Positions 13,113 through 24,000 of a DNA stretch of 64,000 nucleotides are shown here, piece by piece. Below the pieces are notes generated by a model that saw only the letters and a list, made by a program, of their open reading frames with translations, was not told the DNA's origin and ran no database searches. Positions within the stretch are counted from its first letter, which is position 1; each line of letters begins with the position of its first letter. Where the stretch lies: assembly GCA_963920765.1 (NCBI GenBank), contig OY987244.1, positions 26,020,358-26,084,357 on the forward strand, read 5' to 3'. This stretch comes from Ulota crispa (lineage: Eukaryota; Streptophyta; Bryopsida; Orthotrichales; Orthotrichaceae). The translations under genes were made by a program, and so were the position numbers.

Positions 13113-14163
13113 AGGTGGAAGCACCCATATCTGATAACGCCCCATTCCCAACTAGTAGGGGGTGCTATTTCCACCATGAGCAAGGATAGGTGCTTTGGAA
13201 TGTATTCTTTTGACTTTTTCAAGGCTGGGGCTACTTAAGTCATGCCACATGTCCCAAAGTGAGGTAGGAAGTATTGAGCTGAAAGTAGTTTGGCTAGTAT
13301 CAAAATTGCATACATCTAGACATTGGCAATGGGTGTGGAATACTTTTTGACTCCCAAAATTCATAGTAATTTCAATTTTGCAAACAAAATAATAATTTTT
13401 TTGCAATCCCAATATTTCTTATCTTCCTACGTGGGAAAATTGTTTTTTTTGCCTCAAACTCTTTGTAGTTTTTTGCACAATTGCTTAACCCCTAAATGCC
13501 CAAGGCCTTTTTGAACTTTTTGGAATTTTCAGGAGAGTGAACAATCAACCAACCTTTTCATAAATCTCATCAAGTTTTTTAAAATTGTAATTGTACAAAT
13601 TTAAACTTGACATGTTAGAGATTACATGGAAAAAGAAAACACAACAATATCACTTATAGTTTGAAAGATTATAACATTTGAACATGAGGGTGTTAAAACT
13701 GCAAAAGTGACTTGAAGTTTTCTAATCCTCATTTCACATGTCAAATCTAAAAAGTTGGTCATCAAAAAAATATGAGGTTTAAGGTCATTACATGTTTAAC
13801 TTTAGTCAATTTACAGCTTTCAAAATCTACTCTTTTATTTTTTTTAAATGGATTTCTAATGCAGATTTTTCTCCAAGCTCTAATGTATTTGAGGCTCATT
13901 TTCAAGATCTTCCAACACTAGAAAACTCAAGATTGCAGTGGACACCCTTGTACAAAATCTTGAGTAGAAAAATCATCAACATTCATTTTTTAGATCAGAT
14001 TTTTGATGCTGAAAATAGACTTCAAAACAAACTTATGTTCAAAAGAAAATACTAAAAATAGTGATTTGATAAGGTTTTATTCATCTTCAAAGTTTTGTAA
14101 ACACCCAAATTGGGTGCCTTGGGCATTTAGGGGTTAAGTTATCGATTATGGGTGCTTCCACCT
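13113..14163. repeat. TA-flanked MITE F2, carrying nested TTAA element N1
   Basis: Ends AGGTGGAAGCACCCAT and ATGGGTGCTTCCACCT are perfect inverse copies bordered by TA on both sides. N1 (13489-14133) lies within it and ends about 30 bp from its right end. Non-coding. Confidence 0.7.
13489..14133. repeat. TTAA-family element N1 (645 bp), perfect ends
   Basis: TTAA flanks at 13485-13488 and 14134-14137. The terminal inverted repeat CCCCTAAATGCCCAAGGC is perfect for 18 bp. This is the best-preserved pair of termini in the TTAA set and may be among the youngest. It contains no convincing ORF. Confidence 0.85.
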
Positions 14164-14717
14164 TAGGGCATCTCTTGCAGCATGCTTTCTAAGCCTTAGA
14201 AAAATGAGGTTTGACAGGGAGAATGACGCAAATCTTCATAGCAAGGCTTGAAGTTCTCCTATAACCCTGAGACCTTCTAGACCTGCACCCACATTACAAC
14301 AAATCACATAGGTATGGAGTGGGGTCCTGCATGAATAATGCGTTAACAGTGCTTGGGAGGGACCTTGAAGGGGGCTTGGAGAAAGCTTGAATTTGACGGG
14401 AACGAGGCGCAATCTGAAAGCCCCACGACCTACACAAGGACGCATCAAGTGCTGTTGGGGACTTGAAACGCAAAAGCCGTTACGACTAAGGAGCGCGGGA
14501 CTATTTTGACGTGCTGCATAAGATGCTCTTAGTTCTAAGTTGGTTGATGGGAAGCTTACTAGTGCATGAGACTTCGAACAAAGCTTATCCACATATTGAC
14601 CCGAGGGCACTAAACGTTGCTGGTCCCAGAGCGTGTCGCGCTCCCTCTTCGTCGAGCGGGCTCTTTCGTAGCCCTAAGTTTTATTCCGAGAGTTCTGTTG
14701 CTCGGGAGAGGCTAGCT

Positions 14718-15335
14718 ATGGCGGTCACTCTTCCCGTTCTGGGCCTCAGCTCGTCTCTCACGCTCCTTCGTGCTTCCCATCGACACGCGCCTTTGTCGAA
14801 TTTGGCTGCACTTCCTTGCATATGTACCGCCAGAATAGCAAGAAACAGCCAAGTTAGTGCTTGCCGGGCGCTTCGTAGAGATCCAATTGCTTCGAATTCA
14901 AGTGAGCTGGACATTGCGAGTGTAGAGCATTGTTCGGGGTCTGGCAGGAGCGCAGAGGAGCTGTTAGGGAGAGCGTCTGCATTGGCTGTTGCTGTTTCGC
15001 TGTTGAATGCAGGGCCATCGTTAGCTGACGAGGTAGGCGTGGTTGCTGCAATTGACGGGTCAGATGTAGGAATCAGCACGACTGTCTCCGTTCTCTTTGT
15101 TGCCGCTACCGTAGGGCTGGTAGTGCTTACGGGCGGCGTTATCTACCTTGGCTTGTCGGAATTCGTGGAGAAACGAGCTATTCAAGAAGAGCAGAAAAAG
15201 GTTGAGCAGGAGGCGAAGTCCAAGAAACCTTCCAAGCAAGCTATCAGAGCGGCAGCACGTGCAGGAGGACCTAAAGGATTTGGCAGCGGCAAGCGTGGGA
15301 AGGGCGATGCTGAGGATATTGGCGGTACCGATTGA
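14718..15335 (+). CDS. Predicted chloroplast-targeted single-span membrane protein (205 aa)
   Basis: The frame is open from 14511 (274 codons), but I place the start at the methionine at 14718 (MAVTLPVLGLSSSLTLL). From there the first ~70 residues are rich in Ser, Ala, Arg and Leu and poor in acidic residues, as in a plastid transit peptide. A segment rich in Ala and Leu ending SLADEVG around residue 105 resembles a lumenal-targeting or processing region. Residues ~120-150 form one hydrophobic span (VSVLFVAATVGLVVLTGG). The C-terminal ~50 residues are highly charged (EKRAIQEEQKKVEQE, then KQAIRAAARAGGPKGFG) and probably face the stroma. No intron. I do not recognise the exact family; a thylakoid or envelope protein of unknown role fits best. 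The G+C-rich coding region contrasts with the repeats on both sides, which supports a real gene. Confidence 0.75.
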   Translation: MAVTLPVLGLSSSLTLLRASHRHAPLSNLAALPCICTARIARNSQVSACRALRRDPIASNSSELDIASVEHCSGSGRSAEELLGRASALAVAVSLLNAGPSLADEVGVVAAIDGSDVGISTTVSVLFVAATVGLVVLTGGVIYLGLSEFVEKRAIQEEQKKVEQEAKSKKPSKQAIRAAARAGGPKGFGSGKRGKGDAEDIGGTD

Positions 15336-16910
15336 ACGTCAGGTGACGGTCTCAATACGTACGATTTTTTTTATTTTTTTTTGTGACCGGCGACAGCAAC
15401 GGGTTACTATATTGATGACAGGAATGGCACATGGCAGTTTTTACATTAGCTAAGCCATTCAATTTGCGGTGTTAGCAGAGGTTGCGGCAATCAATGGTCA
15501 TCATTTGTCAATGTTCATAAGTGCAATTTCATTAACGATGTTAAATAACAATAAGACTGGTGTCTGCTTTGCTGTCTTTCAGCTGCTAAACTCAAATGTA
15601 GGCGAAACGGCACTGCGTTATCTTAACTTAAATGTAGTGTATCCTTAGTGGAGTTTTTCTTCTCAAGATTTTCTTCTCTGTTTCTTCTTACAAAGTTTTG
15701 GACGACAACACGTCTTATTGCTGCCCAGATACGGGCAGATGATAGCGCATTGAGGACATGCTGTCATCACTGTTTCAAAGTGAGCCACTTGTTACACAAA
15801 TTATAGGAATAAAGGCCAACTCCCATGCTGCATCGGAATCGGAGAATTGCGGAAACGGCAAAGGAGGTACGAAGCCATGCTGGCAAGTTTCTCACAAGAT
15901 GTACAGAATTCTAGGGATTTGAGTTTTCCGAAGTTATTAAACATTGATCACCGTGACCAATTCGGATGCGGCATGGAAGTTCGCCCTAAGCAAGCCCTAT
16001 GATCTGAAGTGCCGGAAGAATGCACGTTGGGCCAAACCCTAATCTGCACGGTACCCTCTGACGTCCTATTCTTTCTTTATTTCTTTGTCGTTTCATGCAT
16101 AGTAAAATCCTTTTGAAAAGGCACCGAGCAGAACTCAAATGTTTCCAAGTTATTGAGTATGTCAACGGCTCCATGTGTTCGATATTTCTAATGCTACAGG
16201 ATTTTCAGTTGCATGGTGGAGTGCAGTATCCACCAATAGACCTAAAAAATTATACTGCTACAAAAATAAATGTGAATATCTCAGTGTTAAATTTGTACAT
16301 TTAGCACATTCACAGTTTAGCCACTTGAGCTAATTATGAAACTCACATTTGAGACCGCTGGTGGAGTATAAAGAGCTGTAAAGAGAGTCAGACCTGTAGT
16401 GGTCAAATTTTCATCATTATGTATGAACTTCCTATGCGTTTTCTACAGGGGTGAAGACAGAATTAGGTCCTTAATGGTTAGTATTCTTTAAAAGTAGCTG
16501 AGCTAAGTTACACAGTCACGAATTTGTATCAATTACTGTAGCCACTTGTACTCTAGAACTTTGAGGATTCCCGGCGCAGATATTATTTGCAAGTGCTGTG
16601 AGCTTTTCTACCCGTTTCAAATGCTTTTTTTTCAACTACTTGGATATTGAGAGGAACAATAACGACGTACTTAAGAAGGTCGTCTCTAATTCATTTCAGT
16701 ATCCTCCTCGAGGCCAAACATAAGGTGGGTTTTTTGACACTTGTTGGATAGTGTAGAACACAAAAACTGCGCTGAGAAAGGTCGAGGTCACTTGATGTCT
16801 TACATTTAGAAAAACTCATGTTGCAACCTGTCTGTTCAGTACTACTCAAATGATCGATTTATGTGATATTTGGAAGATGAAAGGACATTCTCAATGAACC
16901 TTATCAGATA
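15336..16910. other. 3' flank and intergenic spacer
   Basis: Single-copy-looking sequence after the plastid-protein gene, with a T-rich run just past the stop (15365-15385) that may be 3' UTR. No gene, RNA or repeat boundary recognised up to the Stowaway-like element. Confidence 0.4.
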
Positions 16911-17488
16911 CTCCCTCTGTCTCAATATAAAATTCCAAATTAGTCATAGTTCTTGTCCCACTAAAAAGCTATCTTTTGCTAATTTCAATTGCTGAGAAAG
17001 CGTTTGTCATGTCCAATGATCTCATGGGGTAAGTTAAGCAATTAAAGAACGTTCCTCTCCTAACAAGCTTGGCCTTGCCATATGAGGTACCATTGTTGGT
17101 ATTAATCTTTAAATCATCAATAATGAGGAGCTAGCAACATGTACAAATATGGTACTTTTTGCATGGAATTTGGGTGCCCAAACGGCAACATCAAAGCTAG
17201 AGATTTTGCACACATTTGGTAGATGGTGTATTGATTCTAGAATGCCTGTGTCATTAGTACAAAGACTAAAATAATGAAGAGCCGGTAGTCTTCACAAACT
17301 ATGCACAAATATGGTACTTTTTGCATGGAATTTGGGTGTCTAAACGACAACATAAAAATTTGAGATTTTGCATACATTTGGTAGGTGGTATATTAATTCT
17401 AGAATGCAATTGTCACTAGCATAATGACAAAATATAGTTAATCCCTCATGGAGAAGTTTTTTGGAGCTATATAATGGGATAGAGGGAG
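16911..17488. repeat. Stowaway-like (mariner) MITE, 578 bp
   Basis: The left end CTCCCTCTGTCTCAATATA and right end TATAATGGGATAGAGGGAG are inverse copies with TA on both sides. This matches the well-known plant Stowaway consensus (CTCCCTCCGT, TA target). Internally a ~120-bp segment is directly repeated (about 17139-17260 and 17305-17410), so this is larger than a typical Stowaway. Confidence 0.8.
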
Positions 17489-17824
17489 TAGCTCTTAATT
17501 TGTATTTAAAATTGAATACAAAAGGGTGGGGAGGGAGACAAAAAGACACTTGAAATGAACCCCTTTGAATATTTTTAAGTTTACATCTGAAATTTAAAAC
17601 AACAAGAGGTATAGCTTGACATAAAAAGAAATTTTTAATTAATGAGCCCCATTAAATAATTCTAGATTTCTACCAAAAAAATTATGCAACTAAAAAGCAT
17701 GTGAACTTAGTAGCTTGAAGTTCAAATTTTTTAACTTTTTAGTAGTATTTTTATCCATTTGCGTTAAAAGTGAAAGTCATATTTGAGATCACTAGAGATG
17801 GGTGTTGGGCTAAGATTCCCAATC

Positions 17825-18000
17825 TTTATGTCCCCCCGATATACACTTGAGGTTTGTTATATGTACACTATCTCGAGGTTTGTTATGTATACATGGGGGG
17901 ATAAAATTTAGATATTTATGATCAACAAGTTGAATTTGGACAATTTGAATTCATATTTGGATTTTGAGACCTTGATTTAGTCTAGAACCACAAACAAGGA
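17825..18000. repeat. Half copy of foldback family D
   Basis: Shares the left-arm order of phrases with the D element at 32780 (tandem 'ggtttgttatatgtacac' followed by the 'gatttagtctagaaccaca' block). The right arm is absent. Confidence 0.5.
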
Positions 18001-18874
18001 CTAGGTCAAATCCCACCATCTTGGGTACAAAGAGTCAGTCTCCAAAATAATTTTGGATTATAAATTGGAAGTCCACTTATTTTTTGGAGTCTAGTTACAT
18101 GAGTAGGAAGTCAAGACTTTGGGCTTATAGAATTAAGGTTTACACATGAGTGCCATGTGTCTTCCAAGGATTGGTGCACCAACTGCACCTCTTATCCCAT
18201 CAAATATCACCCATTCACTTACTTGGTCATCTCACCCTTGTTCTTGCTTTGAAATTTTTCCCTTGTTCTTGCTTTGAATTTTTTTTGAACTTTAGCAACG
18301 TGTAACTGGTAGTGGGTGTGAGGTAAATTTTGGGTTTGGCAAGATTTTGATAGAATTTACCCTCATTTTGATATTTGGGAAGTGAGGGTGTTCTTTTCAC
18401 ATGTTCAAAAAACATTTGATTTTTGTGTAGAAGGTTGGAAAATTTCCTTACCATGAAAAAGTTCATAGATTGATTTCCCACAAATTCAAATTTCATTTGG
18501 CCCATTTCCTCATCTACAAATGCAAGCTTGACCAAATTTCCTTGAGATGAAATTGTAATTGGACAGGTTTCTTGAAACCATTTTTTTATGGTTAGAAATA
18601 GATCCGCCAACTTTCCTCTCAAAAAAAGTCACCTAATTTGTAAGTAAAAGTTGGTTCTCTCCGGAGTAAGGTATGAATAAAGTTAGCGGCAAGAGTCTAA
18701 GATGTGCTCCAAGCTTTTTGCCGCATTACCTCGCCTGCCGCCTGCTGCTTGCCGCTGCCGCTGGGTAAGGTCAGGGAGGATCCTCTTCCATGGCAGGCGG
18801 GTTTTTCCGCTTTGCGTTCATGGGATGCCTTTAGCTGCATGCCTCTCTTGTAGGTTGTCGGCTTGTACATTACG
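18001..18874. other. Gene-poor spacer
   Basis: A 131-codon minus frame (18227-18622) has no recognised motif. From 18690 composition becomes more G+C-rich and CGC-rich, towards the captured-looking SEC24 region. Confidence 0.35.
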
Positions 18875-19297
18875 ATAGGCGCACCCATAAGCATGGAAAT
18901 AAGGGTTTTGGAGTAGGTAAAACAATTGACTAACTTTGAAAAAAATATTGTAAGTTAGGAAATGGAAACCAAAAATATTGGCATCAATTTCAAGGTTCCA
19001 ACTGCAAGCGTTTGTTCACAAAGATTTTTCAAAGTCCAAAAGCACTGAAATTGTAAGAACCATGTGTAAGAGATGCTAATCATAAGGCTTGTTGGTTCTT
19101 AAATAGTGAGATGGGTACTCAAAACCTCATGCTAGTCACACATAACCATCACTTCTTCACCCATAACCATCACTTCATCACCCATAACCATCACTTCATC
19201 ACACATAACCATCACTTCATCACCCATAACCATCACTCAGTCACACAGCCATTTGTTTTTTTACTGAGTGTGAACTGACGGGCATGGAGACGCAACT
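18875..19297. repeat. MITE F4, right end lost; 'empty' partner of F3
   Basis: Left end AGGCGCACCCATAAGC. The following 350 bp match F3 (47536-48834) closely. At 19099-19102 it has a single TTAA where F3 carries the 914-bp L2 insertion, so this copy preserves the pre-insertion site. The right inverted end is missing where the SEC24-containing G+C-rich region begins. Confidence 0.75.
19141..19244. repeat. 21-bp tandem repeat inside F4, about 5 units
   Basis: The unit CATAACCATCACTTCATCACC is imperfectly repeated about five times. A shorter version occurs in F3 near 48700-48760, so the array has expanded or contracted between copies. This is a minisatellite; it lacks the repeat-spacer pattern of a CRISPR array. 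Confidence 0.85.
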
Positions 19298-19411
19298 CGC
19301 TTAACCTCGTCGCCGTGCTCCGTCCCCGCTTTGCTTTGCCTGCCAGGCCTTGGAGTCAGGTGCGTGCTCCCATCTCCATCGCCGCTGCCTGCAAAACAAA
19401 AGGTAAGTTAG

Positions 19412-19800
19412 TATTTAAGCTTATTGCCGCTTTCCTCCCTCCCTACCCCGCTAGGGCAGAGCCCTTTGGCGAATCAGAGCTTTAGGGGTCCTCCTCCTCC
19501 TCCAGGAGGGCCTCCTCAATTGAGACCCCAAGGTCCCCCACCTACCTCTCAACAATTGCACACTTGGGGTCCCCCACCCTCCTCTCAGCAAATGCACACT
19601 GGGCAGCCCCATATGCCAGGAGGCTTGCCTCTAAGTATGCAGGCCATGTCGCAGCCGGGGTCTCCTGCTGGGGGCCAGCCAGGATCTGCATCCCGCATTG
19701 ACCCTAACCAGATCCCCCGTCCTCAGTCCACAGCTTCCCCGTTGGAGTTCGATACACGAGTGAACGGCTCGGCCAACTTGCCTCCGATACCATCATCATA
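19412..19800 (+). pseudogene. SEC24-like N-terminal fragment (COPII coat), not attached to a gene
   Basis: The frame opens after a TAG at 19409-19411 with no ATG. It reads through a Pro/Gln/Gly-rich stretch (SPLANQSFRGPPPPPGG and QQLHTWGPPPSSQQMH) into SRIDPNQIPRP, a hallmark of plant SEC24 proteins, followed by an ANLPPIPSS-like segment. Intact SEC24 continues from there into the zinc-finger and trunk domains. Here the similarity stops around 19795 and the frame ends at 19852. SEC24 selects cargo in COPII vesicles at the ER, but this ~125-codon piece could not. A donor-like AAG|gtaagt at 19402 lies just upstream. It may be a dispersed exon copy or a transposon-captured fragment next to F4. 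Confidence 0.7.
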
Positions 19801-20311
19801 CCTAAAACCCTCACCTTTTATCATTCATTCCTCCTCTGCAACTGAATCTTAGTGGTAAAACGTGTTTCGGAATGCTCCCTTGACATGAAAATGATCGGCT
19901 TGTTAATAATGTAGGGCTGTCCTGTGGTTTTATAACGAGTCGGTGTTTGACCTTTGCTGCTATTTTGTGAATGCCAGTCTGCCACGACAAACTTTGTCGT
20001 AAGAGATACTGGAAATTGCAGCCCACGATCTATACGATGCACTTTGAACCAGGTGATGGCTTATCATTTTTTGAGTACTGCGTATGAATAGCTGCATCAT
20101 ATTTGTCAGACCGCTTTCTGCTCGTTATTGATCTTTTCTTCTCCTGCAGATGGCATATTGTCGGGATGCAAATTGAGCATATGATTTCTCTGGCTATTTG
20201 TGTGCTCAATTTTACTGCCAATGAGTTGTTCTCAATGGCGAGAGCACCTCATTCTAGATGTAGTAATTGAGGTCCATCTTATTTATTAACCATGTTCGCA
20301 CATTATTACAG

Positions 20312-20518
20312 ATACCTTGCTCAGGAGACTTGTTATCCAATCCTGTCTTGCCCTTGGCAGTCATCACGGCGGCAGCTACGCCTGCAGTGACCCGACTGGT
20401 ACAGAATACTCCTGCCGTGACTGAAGTTATCAGCGAATTGTCGTTTAGGAACAACGACATTTCTCAGCTTGTTTCAGAAATGCGAGATTTAAAATTGTTC
20501 CTGATACAAGGGCAGTAA
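20312..20518 (+). CDS. Unassigned coding-like terminal exon
   Basis: After an acceptor-like ttacag at about 20311, one frame encodes roughly 65 residues with ordinary composition. It contains LSNPVLPLAVITAAATPAV and ends in ISQLVSEMRDLKLFLIQGQ before TAA (20516-20518). The hydrophobic Ala/Val segment followed by a charged helix looks like the C-terminus of a real protein. I do not recognise the family and see no upstream exon. It belongs to neither SEC24 nor PELP1. It could be another stranded exon like the SEC24 piece. Confidence 0.35.
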   Translation: MPCSGDLLSNPVLPLAVITAAATPAVTRLVQNTPAVTEVISELSFRNNDISQLVSEMRDLKLFLIQGQ

Positions 20519-20922
20519 AAATGAAATTATAAAGTATATTGATCAGAGTCTTGAATTGAGTGTCTTTTAGCCTATCTTCTCCTAACATGTTAAGTCTCCC
20601 CTCGAATGAATCTTCATGGAGTTCATGATGCTTATATCTCTCTCAGTTGGACCATTTGGTTGGTTCAACTTCCTGGTTGACACTTAACCGGTTCAGCCCC
20701 TTGCTCTTTCTGACCCGACTGAGGAGGCTAATCAGGTATCTGAGAATGAGTAGAGTTGATACCTGAACATCCCTACTTATTAGGAACACAATATATGGAT
20801 TTTTTGGCACTTCTAGAATAGTGCACTATTGGATCAGTAGTTACTGGAAATCTCAGATGAGAGAAGGGTTGAGAGCTACCGTTTATCAACACGGCACTGT
20901 TTGTTTAGCATTTGTGACATAC

Positions 20923-21002
20923 TGCTTTTCTAGTTGTTCTTATGGTTTTCTAGGTGCTCTTATGCTTTTCTAGGTGCTCTTATGCTTTTCTAGGTGCTCT
21001 TA
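20923..21002. repeat. 20-bp tandem repeat, 4 units
   Basis: The unit TGCTTTTCTAGGTGCTCTTA is repeated four times, the first with a few substitutions, shortly before the first PELP1-like exon. Each unit contains a pyrimidine-rich run followed by CTAG, so several cryptic splice acceptors are created. Confidence 0.9.
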
Positions 21003-21038
21003 TGCTTGTCCACTGAATATTGAATTTCGGAAATGCAG

Positions 21039-24000
21039 CAACAGTCAGATCCTGTTTTCGTGAGATCTGCTGCGCTTGCTTCACTTACTGACATTATTGT
21101 GAGGTACGCACAGACCTTTGTCCCCGAGGTCAGTCTCTATGCTCCCAATTGGCGGATAACATCATCTTAAGCACCAGTTTTGGGGTTTTGAAGTAACCAT
21201 ACGTTGTATTCAGGTTGGGAGGACTTCCTAGATTTTGCTGCAACTGTGCGGCGAGATGGTGCCAGTCTCATCTCCAAGCTTATCCAACCTCTGTTGCATC
21301 TCATTGGGGATAAGGACTCAAGCGTCTTATTGGTATGAATGTTGCATGTTTCCTTCAGTTTAGAGGTGATTTTGTTATCGTTTATCAGTTCCTTCACTCT
21401 GTAGGAATTTTTACGAATATCTGTGTGTTGTAGATTGATTATCTTAAGCCCTTTGAATGCAGGATGAGGCGATGGACTTGCTGATTGCAGTGCTTAAATA
21501 TTTTCCAAACTATCTCCGCCAACATTCAATTTCGGTACGTTTGTGCCGTCAAATAGCTTTGGCTTCCTGTATACATATGCTCTTCGTCTTATTTTTCTTT
21601 CTAGGTGCTTACACGAGTGCTTAAGGTGTGCAGGTTGAGGTATCTTTGGTTGCTCGATTTGTGGATGCTAATTGTCGAGCAAGTATTCGCCAGGTAATTC
21701 TATTAATCTCTGGGCCTGATTACTGCAGACTTGTTCCCAAATTAATGTTCTAGCCTTTAAGTTGAGACTTTTCTTCCTGGAATCTCTTTGCTGGAAATAT
21801 GTTTATGGTGTGTCAAAGAGGTCTTATTCAGTGCATCACGTAACCACATGGGGTTTTTATTTTCAAGCAGAAATGTGCAAAAGCATTGGCCTTTCTTCCT
21901 AAAGCTCATGGAGATGCTGCAGCATGGAGTTCCTTGATGCGTCGCATTTTAATTGCTGTGAATGCTGACCTTGACTTTACTTTTCGAGGCATGGAAGAAG
22001 GTGAGTACCTTGATCATCATTCTTTGTGTTTGTTCAGGTTTCTTAGGGTAGGACTTTTTTTGCTTTTTTTCTTTTTTTCTTTTTTTCTTTTTTTCTTTTT
22101 TTCTTTTTTTCTGTTTATTCAGAGAATCGAGTTGATACTTTCAGTGATATTTACTGGAAGAGTCTGTATGTCTCAGTACCTGTCGCAGAGGGTGCCACTC
22201 GAGCTTTGCTGCCTCTGGGACAAGACCCACCACGACCACTGGGTGGTCAGTATAATACTAGCATCCAACCGGGCAAGCACCTTTTGGCAACAGCTTTTAC
22301 CTCGTGTTTTTTCTCTCCTGCAATGCTGCAACTACCTACTCACCAGCCCGTATCCGACACCGGTAATCTCTCTCTCTATGATTTCCTCTTTTTTGCGTAA
22401 TTGGCATAGCTACTGGTGGTTCTATGCAAATATTCCTCGTGGAAGTGTTCTTTCTACTTGTAGAAACATACGTATACACATTTACAGTCACTGACTGTGT
22501 TCTGAATCCCATGAGATGAAGACATTTCTGTGTGTTTCATGTTTGATGCTCAATGCTTTAATGTAAGGTGAGAGGTGGCTTAATTTTAGATGTGGACTAT
22601 TACTGCCGGAGAGATTCTCATCCGAGTACTTTTTAATGAATGCAGGTGTCAGCGCCAGTAGGCCCATTGGTGACCCTGGTCATGCGAATTCTTCACGTGG
22701 ATGGATCTAGGTCGTCGTCATTGTTTTCCTCTCAGCAAGTTTCTCTACGTTCGGAACTTCCAGCTTTGCATTTCAGTGCGCTGGAGCTTGTAGCTGCAAC
22801 ATTACGTGGTGTCCGAGGGTAACATTTCTCCCCCCTGTTTTCTCCCTTGCCTTTCGTTCTGTTGCCTTTGGGTTAAGTTTCCAACAGCTTACCTCCAGCA
22901 ACTTAAATTCTTACTCAACTTATCATTCAATTATCTCAATGTGCATTGAAATCAGGGCTCCTGAGTTCTGAATTTCGATGTGGGCTGGAGTAGTCAGTTG
23001 TTACCACGAGGAGCTGCCCTTGCCAACCTATTGACCGACCATTTCCCACGTACTGAAAGGCGTTACCCTAATCTTTGCGTCAAGCTTTATGCTGTATCGC
23101 GTGATCTCTTCATTGCCATGGGAGCAGGTAAGTAAAGATGAATGCTCTTATATTTTTCCTTGGCAGGACTGTGTTTTTGGGAGATGTATATAAGGTTCTG
23201 TAGAAATCTTTGGGGTACAAGAACCAAATATGTTGAGATCAAATTTTCATCACCATGTATTTGATTTTATAGTGGGAGGTTATAGACCACTATAAGTGAT
23301 TTTAGACAACCCCTATTTATACAAGGATCAGTTGCCGTAGTCATCCAACAAGTCATGCTTGCATCACTTTCTAATAAGCCATACCAAGTGTATGAATTGA
23401 TGAGTTAATGAATGGGGTTGGTACAGGAGAAAGGATGAGGCTTTAAATGGTTTCAGTATCCTATCTTTTTTACTTTTTTATGTGGACCTGTTTAATGTGA
23501 AATCAGGAATGGTGTCTGCCTTGGCACCAGCCGTAGTGGGAAGCGCATTCTTGGACTTGAAGGGCTCATCTACTAGAGAAAACCTGCGCTCTAATCCAGG
23601 GAAGGCATCTAGAGTCGGTAGCGTTTCTCAGGGCATCAATTCTAGGAAGCGCAAGGAAGCTGGTGGTCTACCAGGTAACCATTCAGGCAATGGTCTCGCA
23701 GAAGTAGCAAGCACCGAAGGAGAAGGCAGAGTACCTCTGGCAGTCCAGGTGGCTGCTCTCCAAGCTCTCGAAGCTCTTCTCAACACGGTGAGTGTCATAA
23801 TTTTCATATAGGATTATGTGAGAGAAATGACAACTGATGTAATCTACCCTTTTTTCATGAATTCTCTGTATTGGTTTCTATATTGCAGATTTGGAGGTCA
23901 TCAGCACTAAAGGAACTCAATCTATTTTCTTCTTCAGGGTGGCGCCTGACTTCCAGAACGTTGGAGAGCGGAGGTTGATGCAGTGCTGGCTGGTGTTGCA

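Noticed and set aside
14236..15079. Minus-strand ORFs of 124 and 132 codons around the plastid-protein gene
   Set aside because: Antisense shadows. The plus frame has the transit peptide, membrane span and a continuous frame.
19141..19244. CRISPR-like array
   Set aside because: The units are contiguous with no unique spacers, and the DNA is plant nuclear. It is a minisatellite.
21886..22494. 202-codon plus ORF at the PELP1-like gene
   Set aside because: It runs through an intron with a (T7C)n tract and leaves the family frame; the spliced exons 21871-22000 and 22123-22362 explain the homology better.
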